From: Podospora bellae-mahoneyi
Taxonomy: Eukaryota > Ascomycota > Sordariomycetes > Sordariales > Podosporaceae
Reading direction: 5' to 3'
Length of the DNA stretch: 64,000 nucleotides
NCBI RefSeq assembly: GCF_035222275.1
Contig: NW_026946359.1
Location: 6,386,001 to 6,450,000, forward strand
Shown here: positions 25,135-36,908 of the stretch, piece by piece
Layout: every line of letters begins with the position of its first letter
Position numbering within the stretch: position 1 is the first letter of the stretch
Made by a program: the position numbers and the translations under genes
The notes under the pieces: generated by a model
Databases searched by the model: none
What the model saw: only the letters and a program-made list of their open reading frames with translations
Told to the model about the DNA's origin: nothing

Positions 25135-27663
25135 ATGTTTTGCATAAGGGTAAGTCTGTGCCGTTCTTGTTCTTGGTAAGCCGTTGGGAAATACTACCAG
25201 GCAGGAGGCTAATGCATGGCGTGGGACTGCAGTTCGGGCGAGAAGAGCCGCCCAAGAAAAAGGGCAAGGGGAACTTTATTCGCAGAATGACAACCCTTCG
25301 ACGCGGAGCTCCAAGTCAGGGGAGATCGGCCATGCTCCAAGCTGCCCTTATGTCGGCTGGGATGGGTGGAAATATACGCCCGCATTTTACCTGCCATGAC
25401 TCCATCAGAAGACACATCCTCTACGTCTACAACATCGCACGAGGGTCCGAAAAGACACTAAGAAGAGAAAAGTTCGAGGCCTTTCTCAAGGGAACACAAG
25501 GCGCCTTGTGGGTGGAGCCGTTGACCCAAGAGTCGTACTCTTTCCAAGACTTCTTTTGGGTATGGAGTCAAAATGAGTCCGCGTGGTCTGCTGTGAGGAG
25601 GCATGAGGAATTAGACGCCTCAAAACCGATCAGCAACTACTTCATTAGCAGCAGCCATAACACATATCTGGATGGTAATCAGCTCTCGTCCAACAGCACG
25701 GCTGATGCCTATCGCGAGGTTCTCAGCAACGGTTGCCGTTGCATAGAGATTGACGTCTGGAACAATCCCCACTCCCGTAGTACCTCCCGAACGCCCTCCA
25801 AATCGCCACAAATGGAACACCGGCGTCAGTTTTCATCAAACTCAATACCGCGGATTGCCGCTGAAAGGCTCGATGCCCTCATGAGCAGACACAGCCGTAG
25901 CCCTAGCGCCCCCCAAAGCGCCTTCTCATCGCTCGAATCCAAGCACAGCCGGAGTCCAAGTGCCGCCCAAACCACCTTTTCAACTCTAGAAACGCGAGAA
26001 AGCTCTACCACCCTCGATCCGCGAGACCTCGTCGGAAGCCGATCCCGGGCCTCCTCTCGCTCCAAGGAGGACAAATTCAACGGTGAGCCCGTCGTCCACC
26101 ACCACGGCACCATGACCTCCATGATCAGCTTCCGCGAAGTCTGCATCGCCGTCCGCGAAACCGCGTTCCAAAGGAACCCCCTGCCCATCATTGTCTCCCT
26201 CGAAGTTGGCGCCGACAAGGAACACCAAGAGATGATGGTCCAAATCATGAAAGAAGAGTGGGACGGCTACCTCCTCGACAAGCCATTCGATCACATCGAC
26301 CACATTACACAACAACCAAGGCTCAACGAACTCTACAACAAAATCCTCATCAAAGTCAAGCGCATATCTGACAAGCAAGTCGAAGACGAGATTGAGCGCG
26401 GGAGGAAGCTCGGAATCAGCTCCATCAGAGCCAAACCGCCCATTACCAAGCCCCTGGCCGACCTGGCGATCTACACCCACAGCGAGCACTTTGACGACCA
26501 CCAGTCCCTCCACTCCCGCACCCCATCCCATATCTTCAGCCTCAGCGAAGACTGCTTCCACGCCTTGGCTCACGACGCTACCAAAATCCGAACTCTCCTC
26601 TCACACAACCGCGACTTCTTCATGAGGATATACCCCAAGGGTCTCCGCGTAGACAGCAGCAACCCCGACCCCTCTTTCCACTGGAGAAGGGGGGTCCAAA
26701 TGGTAGCCATGAACTGGCAGCGCACCGACGAAGGGATGATGATCAACGACGCCATGTTTGCGAACACTCACGGCTGGGTGTTGAAGCCCCCAGGACTGTT
26801 GAGTGACGAAAACGTTGACGTGGAGGACATCCCCAGGCGAACATTGGATTTGCGAATTACCGTCCTGGCAGGGCAGGTACTTCCCTTACCGCGGGACAGG
26901 AGGCAGTTAGGCGGGGTAGGGGTGATGGGGGATAGGAAATTCAGGCCGATGGTGAAGGTTGAGCTGCATGTGGAGAAGCAAAAGGGGGGGAATCAGGATT
27001 TGGTCAAGGAGACGGTGGTGGCGGAGACAGATAATCCTGACTGGGGGTATGACAGCAAGTCGTTGGACTTTTTTGAGGTGAAGGATGTGATTGAGGGCTT
27101 GAGTTTTGTCAGGTACGCTTTTTCTTTCTCTCGGGGGAAACCGAAGGAGAGGAATTTTCCTCTGCGGCTTTCCGTACTGGCCGGCCGTTGTCCTTTGCAC
27201 ATCACGGAAGCCGGGCGCGTTCGGAATTGTGCAGCGCAGAATGAGGCCAGAACAAGTCCGGGAGAGGCTGGGCGGAGCGGGAACCGGCGAGACGAACGAC
27301 AGACGGGGGGCATACGGAAGACGAGAAAAAAAATAATTTTCTTTGCTTCTGACCGCCTTGCCGTCAGGTCACGCAATGGACAACCGCCTCCCGCTCCGTT
27401 CCGGAAACCACACCGCTTCTCATCCCGCCCGTCTGTGTCCTTTTATTACAAGCAGTGGCTAACAGCAACACGCGTACAGATTCAAAGTAGAGGACAGCTC
27501 CTCCATCCGCGACAACCTGATGGCTTGGGCCTGCATCCGCCTTGACAGGCTGCAGACCGGGTACCGGTGTATTGACCTGCTGTCCAAGACTCGTCGAAAG
27601 ACGGAGCACGCGAAGTTGTTGGTCAAGGTTGAGAAGGTTTTTCGGGCTGAGACGCCTGCGTAA
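25135..27663 (+). CDS. Phosphoinositide-specific phospholipase C (692 aa)
   Basis: Exons are 25135-25149, 25233-27112 and 27480-27663. It hydrolyses PIP2 to IP3 and diacylglycerol at the plasma membrane. The X region has the catalytic SSSHNTYL His (about residue 146) and the second His in the HHHGTMTS segment (about 293). The Y region (about 450-524) contains YPKGLRVDSSN and FHWRRGVQMVAMNWQ. The C2 domain (about 535-690) is completed only by splicing a 367-nt intron, joining SFVR to FKVEDSSS. Residues about 5-120 occupy the EF-hand-like position and begin with a basic stretch. An insertion of about 105 Ser/Arg-rich residues splits X between the IDVWNN and GEPVVHHHG motifs. The start is less certain: a 15-nt first exon (MFCIR) with a perfect GTAAGT donor, or ATG at 25212 in the same frame without that intron. 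Confidence 0.9.
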
Positions 27664-30600
27664 TCAACACCCTCAACTGTCCGGGGGGGGAAACACACGC
27701 CGCCGAATGTGTGACTCCGGAGGCCATCTTGCACCATCTCATTCATTTCTGCTGGCATATATACCATATTTTTTCTTTTTTTTTTAACACCAAGGCAAGC
27801 AAGCAAGCGAAGCATAGATATCCTGGCGTATGTTTTGTTGTTTTCAGGGGGTTAGCATTCCCTTCTCATCAATTTTTAGCATGGAGGGCAAGTTTCTCTT
27901 TTCCCCCCTTTTTTTCCCAGCGAAGCGGGCGTTGTTTCGTCGTTATATCCACTTGACTAGGCATTTTATCATTTTTATCAAAGCGGATGGAGTTGGCGAT
28001 TTGGTGATCTGGTGTTGTCGTTTATTTATTTACCATATTTTTTTTTACTACTTCTATATGGGATGAGCTCGCAATGGGAGCCTTGGATGGAATGGATAAG
28101 GAGGAAAAGCTTTTGGAATAGGATACCCCATCAAAGTTGTTATTACAGACGTTCTTGTTTAGTTAGGACAGGACATAACAGGCAAAGCAAAACCGAGATT
28201 TGCATGGCGTCAACGTTGCGTCTTGAATATTTTTTTGTGTACTCTTGCACTTGTGGCATACTGATTGGTATCAAGCATCTCGTTCATCCCAACTGTTGTC
28301 TCCGTGGTATGGTTTCCAGCTGCGACAGAGTATCTACCGTGTTTCCTGTCCCAGTATCCACCGTGTATCCCGTCCCAACTAGCCTCTGTGGGATGGTTTC
28401 GAGCAGTGATAGGTATGATAGGTGATGGGTCGTATATGTCAAGGCAACAGTTTCCGCGTATGTACACACGGATCTGTCGTGGCATGAATACACAAGGAAG
28501 AAGTCTGCTAGTCATCCTGTCACCACGGCTTCGTAAGACCCCAGAGCCCAATCTAGACCGCCTCATTATTTCTGTCATTTGCCTCCCGCGCCCAAATGAG
28601 AGATATCTCAACACCGTTGTTTGCAAGCGGGATGATGCCACGGAGCCTACTCCCGCTAAGGGTGGCACAACGTTGAGGGGGCCAGGTGGAAGCACCTCAC
28701 TGACCACCTGGAGGAGTTTCGAGCCAATATGTGCAGAATGACCGGCGGTGAGGGTGCAAGCACAGGCAAGGCAGATGATTAGCAATTTGCTACTGCGACC
28801 CGGGCGCTGTCCAAGATAGCTAGCACACGGTAAAATGTAGAGGGTAGATGTACCTACATGATGGATAGGAGGTATTTTCGAATCTTGTGCCTTTGTCTGT
28901 CTGGGTGGTAGTATCGATTCTCTTGTCAACAACAGCAAGCGACGCCTCGGCGTTGCAAGGTAAAAAGGGTGACAGACAAGACACAACTGCAACAGGGAGC
29001 CATTCCGCGAGTTCTCATTCGTTCCCGACAGTCTGGCTCATGTTACCCTCGCCCGTAGAAGCACTGGCTGACAGCGTCCGCTGTGTAACAAGCTTTGCAT
29101 GACCTAGCGTGCAGTACCCGAGGAACACTTCCCTGTGATGCCCTCGTGGCGCTGTTTCGTGGTCTGCCCAGTACAGAAGAGCAGGGAAAAGCGGGAGGGG
29201 GGGGGTTCCGGTTCTCGGGGGTAGTTACTTTTGTGTGACCCGAAAAATGTGGGAAGGGTTGATGTGAACGGCCAGAGAACATTCCTCGCTCTGAAGATTT
29301 CGGGATTTCGGTGTCAACGGCGGCTGTCCACGTCGAGTTGGTTATCGCACAGCTGGTGGTTGTAGGTGAGCCATCATTTCTGGCCGGCCGGAGACGAGCT
29401 TATCAACTGCTGTCTCGCATAAGCAACGAGAAAACAAAACAAAAGATCAAGCTCCAGTCCGCCACCACAATCATATGCCCCACGCGAGATTACCGGCTGG
29501 TTGCGTAAAGTGCTGAGTGAGAGGGAATCGACGACCCTTTCACCGCCAGGCAGGACTGTCGATTGCATCGCAAACCAACCTGATATCAGGCCACAAAAGC
29601 CTCCATCGTGGACGGCGTGGTAACAAACGCAGGTTTCCGTTGTCTGGTGTCTATGCTATGGGACTGTGATACAAAGTTCGAGTCTCTGTCCTGCTTTGCA
29701 CCGTCTCCAGCTGGTTATGGTGTCTTGAAGTCCCCAAGCGTAGCACATGTCGGGATTTACCACCAGGCATGTAGGTCGTGCCTGCGCGAGGCGCGGCAAT
29801 GATCACCGCCAGGTCAGCTTGGCCAGTGGGGGTCTGCGGTGTTTCTTACCCGGATATCTCCCAGAAAAGCACTGAAGAAGAGTAGTTTCTCTGCAGCCAA
29901 GAGCATCGGAGGGGCCCAAGTGAGATGGAATCGATCTCACAGATGGCATTCGCAGCTCATCAGCGATGCGGTGCCGAGATCGTGATGATTTGCAGCGATG
30001 GGGAACCCTTGAAGTCCCAGCAAATCACTGGTGGCTGTCGATCCGGGTGTTTCTTGCGTCCCTCACAAGGCGCTGATTGGCCAGACGCAGCCTGGATGTC
30101 TCACCAGCCCAGCAGCGCACAGGGGGGGCAGAGCGCTGATGATACTTACCCCAGTTCCGTGACGACTTCTTGTCGTCGACCTGCGCATGCACAAATCACA
30201 GTGTGACCATGGAATCTGTCTGAGCGCTACTCAGAAGACCATACGTGACTAGAGGGGGAGGAAGGAGAGGGCAGAGGGCTTTTCAAACGGCGGGGCACAG
30301 AACCGACGATATGACCTCTCACCACCATCCGTCTGCTTGCCCTGGTCAAACATGACAGAAGACGGAGGCAAAGAACGAACGGGACCTGGGCCACCGGATG
30401 TGGCACAGGCGGAAACCAACGGCCGACAGCCGATTGCTCACCGAACTTATGCTTTTGTCTTTTATTTTCAAACGGCTGTCAACGGAACGAAAACATGGGA
30501 AACGAACGACGCATCGAACCGAATCGGAGCTATCACAACTCCCATGCTTTTACCAGCTGCCACCCGCGGCTTGTTGCAGGCATTCTGCGATCAGGCACTC

Positions 30601-31590
30601 GGACGCTAACGGGTCAATATGCAAACAACCTGCGTAAATACCTGAAATCAACAGCCTGGGCTGGGCGGGGCCACTTGATGTCCCAAGTATGCACCTCCTA
30701 TGCTATCACGCGGTCCGACACCGTTTGAGAGACACCACGAGCAACCACGATGAGTATCCATTGCCCTGGGCTTGGACTGTGCTGTGCTGTGCTTGTACTG
30801 GGTGCCCACAAAGTCGGCCCGGAGCGTATTCCCTGGTCTGCCTTTGCAATCCTGGTATATCTTTGAATCGTGGGTAGTGTAGAGTGTGGTAAGGTGTGCG
30901 TAATGGTGGCTGAACCGGCACCATCCGCAACAACGGCCGAGAGATCGGGGCTCATCAGGGTCTGCCATCTTCTCCCCTTGCTACCCGTCGATTTGTGGGG
31001 CTTCGAAAGCCATTCCTTTTTTTCTTCCCCTCTCCCTGTTCTTTGTTTGTACTAGAGCAACGATGTCACTTCTTGACTCCCACCCCTCGGTGGAACCAAT
31101 CCACCTGTGACTATCAAAAGGCAAGGCAACCCAACTGGCACCTAGAACTCTAGCATGCTATCTGCAAGTCCCCGTATTCTTCCACCGGAAACTCACCGGC
31201 GATCAGACGACGAGTTCCCGTTGTGTTCCTGAACGCCTCGAATCCAAGAGACTGACGACAATCGTTGGTGATAGCCGAGCTGCTTCGTTTCTTGTCCCCC
31301 CCTGCTGTTAGCCTCGTTCGACACCCAACCTAGGAGCTTGTGACGTTGACGCCATCGGACACAAAAGTATAAGTATCTACAACATCCTCTTTGGCCATCT
31401 GTCACATCTCAGGCACAACAGCCATATATCGTCCTCACTTCGAAACTTCATCCCATCTCTAGCACTCGAGACTCGCTCAATTCCGGACGCTCACGCTCTG
31501 AAACTTTGTCATTACAACCTCTAGACCCATAGCTTCCTCAGAGAGACGACCGCAACACTTCAAAAGCCTACAGTCGCCTCACCCTTCACC
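27664..31590. other. 3.9-kb gene-poor region
   Basis: The first part is the 3' flank of the phospholipase gene (T-rich, with T runs near 27.78 and 28.04 kb). The remainder has only short overlapping ORFs on both strands. The longest (28210-28992, minus) spans imperfect short repeats and has no domain. From about 31.43 kb a pyrimidine-rich leader precedes the small gene at 31591. I saw no tRNA, rRNA or mobile element. Confidence 0.5.
31341..31380 (+). promoter_or_regulatory. Possible promoter of the small Cys-rich gene
   Basis: TGACGTTGACG (31341-31351) resembles a CRE/bZIP half-site pair. A TATA-like AAAAGTATAAGTAT follows within 30 bases, about 215-230 bp before the ATG at 31591 and upstream of a CT-rich leader. 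The assignment is by pattern and position only. Confidence 0.3.
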
Positions 31591-31830
31591 ATGTCTATCA
31601 CAAGTGGTCAGTCGCCAGTCTGCCAGATGACTGTTTCTCAACCATCAGATAACATCGATCAGGGACTGGTAAGAAAGATCAAAGATAGCCCGATAATCCA
31701 GGGTGAATCATCTGTCTGACCGTTCTGCTAGTTTCCCGGTGTCCGTTGCCCTACATGTGCGGCCAAGGGCCTCGAGACCTGGGTCATCGAGGGTCGAGCC
31801 TGCGGAACTTGCGGTACACCTTGCCTATAG
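31591..31830 (+). CDS. Small Cys-rich protein, zinc-ribbon-like (58 or 44 aa)
   Basis: Exons 31591-31668 and 31732-31830 flank a 63-nt intron (GTAAGA donor, CTGAC branch, GCTAG acceptor). The second exon encodes a compact Cys-rich end: FPGVRCPTCAAKG, then WVIEGRACGTCGTPCL and a TAG. CPTC and CGTC pairs spaced this way suggest a single zinc-binding knuckle. The ATG lies in CTTCACCATG after a typical CT-rich fungal leader. A second possible 42-nt intron (31607-31648, donor GTCAGT, acceptor CATCAG) preserves frame and would give a 44-residue protein beginning MSITSDNIDQGL. I cannot decide between the two forms. I do not recognise a named family. Confidence 0.6.
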
Positions 31831-34545
31831 AGAGCTGGCTCGATCACCAAAACTGTATAATACAATGGGGGCATCAATGGCGGTGTAGGGGTTATGTAAA
31901 AGTTGGACATGTGCTTGTGATTTTGATATTCTTATCTGGTGGCTTTGGGGGGGAGGATTGCTTCTTACTGGCGTTGCTTGGTGGCTGGGGGACATGAGAA
32001 GGGGATGAGAGAGAAAAGTTCGGCGTGGGGCTCAGGGAACTATTACGATAATATTATTTGACTCATGATACCCTCAAATTCTGATCAACTTATGGTATCA
32101 ACATGTATCAACACCATGTGAAAGGGATGTCACTTCATCAACACTCCTGCCAGACAACCCATCTTGCCTCGGCCACCTGTGGGCACCCTTCCCTCGATAA
32201 ATCAACACGCTGTCCTCTCAATCTTGAAACCATACGCCTGCCAAGTTCGGCGACGTGAACAATACATACCATGTCCCTCCCGACAGTTTGGTTCCACTGA
32301 AACAGACGAGGACAGCGGCGTCTGCCACAGTCACGCCCATGGTACAGGGACATAGATAATCAGAAACACGCATCTACAAAGCAAGCTGAAGACTGCCGGC
32401 AATAATCCCGAGCCAGAAGAGTCTAGTATTCCATGTTTCTCTGCATTGCGAGGTGCCACGTTCCAGGGCTGTCGTGCTGAATGGGAAGGTGGCCGGTGTC
32501 TGGTGTGGTCTCACATTTGTTGACGATCATCACCAATCACCATGATGGGGCTCTTCCCCTTTTACCACCACACTCGGCCAATCTCTTTCCCTAGGCTCAG
32601 TGTTTATGCCCATTGCCGACGACCATCACTTACAGTCCCAGTCACACTGCCTCGCATGCGTTTGCAGGGTTCGGGTACAGCAAGCAGTGTGAACAGTGAG
32701 CTTGAAAGGGGGGGAACAACTGCCGGTCCGTGGCCAGCTGAAACCCCACACCTAACCCACGCACCCACAGAAAAAAAGTGCTTATCTAATCGGGCCTGCA
32801 AAATTCAACGTCCTCAAAAGCTCAATCGCCAATTTTTTTTTTGGCTTCTGCTTCCCAACTTCGCAACACAACGCAACACGACTCCAACAACAGCACAGCG
32901 TCCAGCCCGCGATGGCGCCGATGTTGATCGTCGGACAACTGCAGTGATCTTTCGATCCCCAGTTGCAGAAAAGCTACACCACACAAACTGCTCGTATCAC
33001 AAAACTGAGCCAGTGACGAAAAACACTAGCTTTTCTGCCCAAACGGTAGGTCGGATCTGCCGCGAGCCCATCTTCGACAATTTTCCTTTTCTTTTCTTCA
33101 TCTTTCGTTCGACATTGCACGACAATTTCGTCACTCTTATGGTACGCTCCTCCTCTCATCATCCGGTCATCCTCGTCTCGTCTTCTTGTGTTTCTCACTA
33201 TGATGAGAGTAATTTGCGATTGATACCGTCTAGGTGGCTCACTTTCGCCGGTGCGGCTATACCTGTCGGCCAACTGATAGTATTTCTTACATATTCTGAA
33301 TATGGAGACACAAGAATGCGAGACTTGTTTGACCTTTCACCAAATCATCCGACCATCAGATTAACAGTCTCCCAAGGTTTCTTAGTTATCCTCTTCAACC
33401 TTCCCGCTGTAAGGTAAGCGCCTCTTCCGTCTGTTACCAGTGGACTTGGTCGCTCAAAGGTCGGGAGAAAGCAATCATTTTGCGAGGCATCAAGTTCTTC
33501 ACCTGACAGGTGTTTTTTGTACACTCATTGAGTGCCTGCTGGGTTAAATTAGTCTTTGATTGCTTACAAACCTTAATCTTTTGTGGCCAACTCTGAGCAG
33601 TCAATATCTGTCATCCCACTCATTCACAGGTTCAGTTGCAGTTTCGAGGATGTTTTTTGGTGGAAAAAATCCGGGTATTGTCATTGAATCAGTGAAGGAA
33701 CGGGAAGACAGGTATTTGACGGCCCGTGTTGTTTCAGCTTTGGGTCTGAGAAAGAAAAATAACAGAAGATTGTTTGCCTTGACTTTTTGTGTGCCCCTCG
33801 ACTGCTGTGTGATATTCTTTGCTGATGTACGCAACTCCAATCCATCTTCTACCGGAACCAGGTTCTCTCTATCCAGCATCCACTGGTGAGGTGGCACAGT
33901 GTGACGAACCCCTATGCAGAACCTCTGAAAGGGATACTCGTCGAAGGCGCTTCTAGACAATCTGGTTCGGTGCGGCTAAACAGTGCACAACAATGGCTTG
34001 GTCTCCATCACAATAGTCTTGATACCAACGAATATGACTTGCATTGCATACCGTGGAACTATCTGCCACCCATCCAGTCCCTCCGTATATATAGCCCTTG
34101 GGACCCTGAGGTGATCATCCTGATCTGGCCCTGATCCGCCTGCACCAACAGACCCTTTAGCCTAACGTACCAGTGTGAGAGTCTGGGCGTGACAGAAATG
34201 TTCATTATCCTATGGTTTCTAAGACTCATTTACTGCTATCGGCAGATGAACAGTCTCAGTCATCACAGTCAGGAGAAAACAAATGACAACAACATCAATC
34301 CATTCCCATCTAATCTACCCCCCTTTCTCTCTCTTCCCTTTTCCCACCTCCATCAAGATGAAATTCACTGACAAGTACATTGTCTTGTGTTACGTTATCA
34401 TACCAGTACAAGCAAGGGTCAAAATGGCTGCTGCTCCTAACTGCAATAATGACCTAAATAACCAGCAACATACACCTCCAACCGTGATAATGCGAATACC
34501 TTAAACCTAACATCGTGATGGTAGTGTACAGGGAACCAGAGGAGA
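31831..34545. other. 2.7-kb gene-poor region
   Basis: It contains the 3' flanks of the small Cys-rich gene and of the CFEM gene, which end towards each other. Around 32.8-33.9 kb there are CT-rich and T-rich stretches with several intron-like junctions (for example ATG-GTACGC at 33139 and a CGTCTAG acceptor near 33233), but joining them gives only short frames. ORFs 32542-33417 and 33560-33889 show no family resemblance. A non-coding or untranslated transcript is possible; no gene is called. Confidence 0.45.
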
Positions 34546-36364
34546 CTAGAATGTGAGGAAAAGAGCCTGCAGTAGGATGAACCCAAGGGCCGCTGACAGC
34601 ATCACAAGAGACGGGCCATCCTGCGCCGCTTTTGCTGCCGTAACTTGGGCTGGACCAGCACCCCAGATCGACGGTGGGATCGCGGGAATCGGCGCAACTG
34701 CACCATCACTGTCTGCTGGAGAATTGCTGCCGTTGGCTGTGGCTGCGCTTGCACTTTCTGGTGGGTCGCCATATGCGCCCGCTGCCCCTGATTGTTGGAA
34801 ATGGGGAGCAGCAGTGATTGCTGTGTAGAAAGACGTTGTAGTCTCGTCTGCGACTTGTTGCTGCAAACCTGCGCCCTTGGCTTCCAAGTATGCAAGCGTG
34901 TTTGGAGGAGCGTACGCTAGAGGATCAAACGAAACAGTCGCCAATGGAACAGGAGCTGGGGAGGGTGGAGGAGGTGGTGCAGCGACTGTTTGAGTGATTG
35001 TCACATAGGCTGGTGGTGGTGGAGGGGGAGGAAGAGGTGCAGGTGCGGCTTGGGCTGCATATTGTGAACCGTCGTCTTCGTTCCCATTTCCGGCTCCGGC
35101 TGGACAGCTTGTTGGAGCAATGGCCATTGGACTTGGGGTGCCCAAGAGGAAGACTGTCTCGACCAGCGGGCCTTGCAAAGCAGGCTCAGAAGGTTGACAT
35201 GCCCCATTGCCGTTCCCGTTACCATTGCCATTGCCTGCTGGACATGGTGGTGATCCGCCTCCACCGTTGCCATAGCCTCCTGCCGGCGACTGCTGAGCTG
35301 AACTCAGACAGATGGTTGTTGTCTCGATGACAGTGAGTGTTTGGCCATTGCCTCCACCAGGACGACCATATGCCGCAGGATCAGAGCCCCCATTCCCAGC
35401 ACCCGCACCATAAGCCCCTTTTCCGCCCACGCCGCTACCACTTCCGGCACCAAAGTCATATGACCCAGCACCGCTGCCGCCGGCATTCGCACCTTGATAA
35501 CCACCGTACGCATAGGAACCAGTACCTGAGCCCGAGCCGGCACCTGCTTGGGGAACTGTGACAGTCTGTGTCATGGTAACGACCCGAGGGGGAGAAGCAC
35601 TGCCTCCGCCATTGCCTCCTCCCGGTGGGCGAGGCGCAGGAGGACCGCTGGACACAAACGGGCCGGGAGGATTGCCAGCAACATGGTTTGGCGAATACTC
35701 ATCAATGACATGTGTCATGTCAGAACTGGTGCCGACGCCAGATAGAAGCCTTTCGGCATGTACCTTGGGGTTGGGCGAGGACGTCGTGCCATCGGTGTTG
35801 CCATCATCGTAGTGAAGGTTGATGCTGAGGCCGACTGGGGGGTGGTGACCGTCTGGATTCTCTGAGAATGTATTTGGCGAAAGTATCCTTGTTTCAGGAA
35901 CCAAACTGCCTTGTCCTCCAGACCCAACGTCACCAACATGGCCCATGTGCCGAGCGACTTCGAGTTGCATTGGCGAATGGTGATTGATGATGTCGTTGGT
36001 GTCTGTTTCGTCGCTAGCTACAATGTCTTGAACCGTATTGACAGCCGAGGATGTGATGCAATTCCCCGTGACGGTTTTCAGAGCGGGTGAATATTCCACA
36101 GCGTTGCAGTTAATGAAGACGCAGTGGAAAAGATTCTGTGTCAGACATTGTCAGTGGGTGAGGTGAAGGGAGCCTGGGCATCTCAGTAAAGGTTACCTGT
36201 AGATCCTGCTTTCGCTGGCAGATACAGCGGATGTCGGCACAGCTCGTGCTTTGAAGGAGCGGTTGTAGACAAATCTGGGCACAGGGAGGCAGCGATTCTT
36301 TGTTTTGTCGGGCCGATGAGACAGATGAGAATAGCGTAATGCTCCAGAGCACCGTGGACTTCAT
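34546..36364 (-). CDS. CFEM-domain GPI-anchored cell-surface protein (585 aa)
   Basis: On the minus strand, exon 1 is 36364-36197 and exon 2 is 36135-34546, with a 61-nt intron (GTAACC...ACAG). The signal peptide is MKSTVLWSITLFSSVSSA. The CFEM domain (about 25-85) has eight Cys, starting LPPCAQIC, then SCADIRCIC, then, across the splice, FHCVFINC and a last Cys in TVTGNC. A long Gly/Pro/Ser-rich stalk follows, with Gly-rich repeats, Pro runs and recurring TQTVTVP / TVIETTT / ITQTVAAP strand-like motifs. The C-terminus is a GPI signal: a small-residue region, then LVMLSAALGFILLQALFLTF to the stop. CFEM proteins in fungi serve in haem or iron capture, wall integrity and host interaction; which applies here cannot be read from sequence. 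The spacing within the Cys motif supports the splice model. Confidence 0.85.
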
Positions 36365-36908
36365 ATTGAAGGCGAGAAACTTGTCGGTGATTCGAAGAGC
36401 TGCAAGCAAAGATATGATTCCCAAAAGGAGGTGTCAAACGACCGACGAGACAGAATTCGGGTACCTAATCCAAGAAAAGAACGACGTTCAGAAACACTGA
36501 GCGATTGTTGATGATGGAAATGTGATGGGAAGAGAGAAGAGGGAGACAGGGCCCAAAGCTGAAATACTGGAAACCCTGGGCACCGGCACCGGCACCACGA
36601 ATATGGACGGCAGGAGCATGACATGCCAGAGCCTGCGATGTTGTGCCAGTAGCCGATCGAGGCAGGCACAACAACAACATGGACTGTTTCCCAGAATGAC
36701 AATCCAATGGTGTGGTCCCGGTGACGGGGCAGGAGGTTCTTTCCAATCTGAATTGCGGAAGGCCATCGTGCAACAGCTACCAGACGTACAAGTCACCAGA
36801 ATAAGAACCGCAGTCATGGATGGTGGGACTTAGTGCGGAAACTGTGCACTTGGCCAGCGCTTGGATATCTACCAACAGACAAATTAATACACTCAAACTC
36901 CTCCGAGC
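36365..36908. other. Intergenic between the CFEM and Cms1 genes
   Basis: This 544-bp gap lies between two minus-strand genes and holds the CFEM promoter and leader and the Cms1 3' flank. I see no additional coding feature. Confidence 0.5.

Noticed and set aside
28210-28992. 260-codon minus-strand ORF
   Set aside because: It spans short imperfect direct repeats, has no domain, and has no supporting splice or promoter pattern.
29660-29700. tRNA B-box-like GTTCGAGTC
   Set aside because: The flanking bases cannot form a T stem, and no matching A box or acceptor stem lies upstream.
32542-33889. Possible multi-exon gene at 32.5-33.9 kb
   Set aside because: Several GT-AG junctions look plausible, but all combinations I tried give short frames with early stops and no family resemblance.
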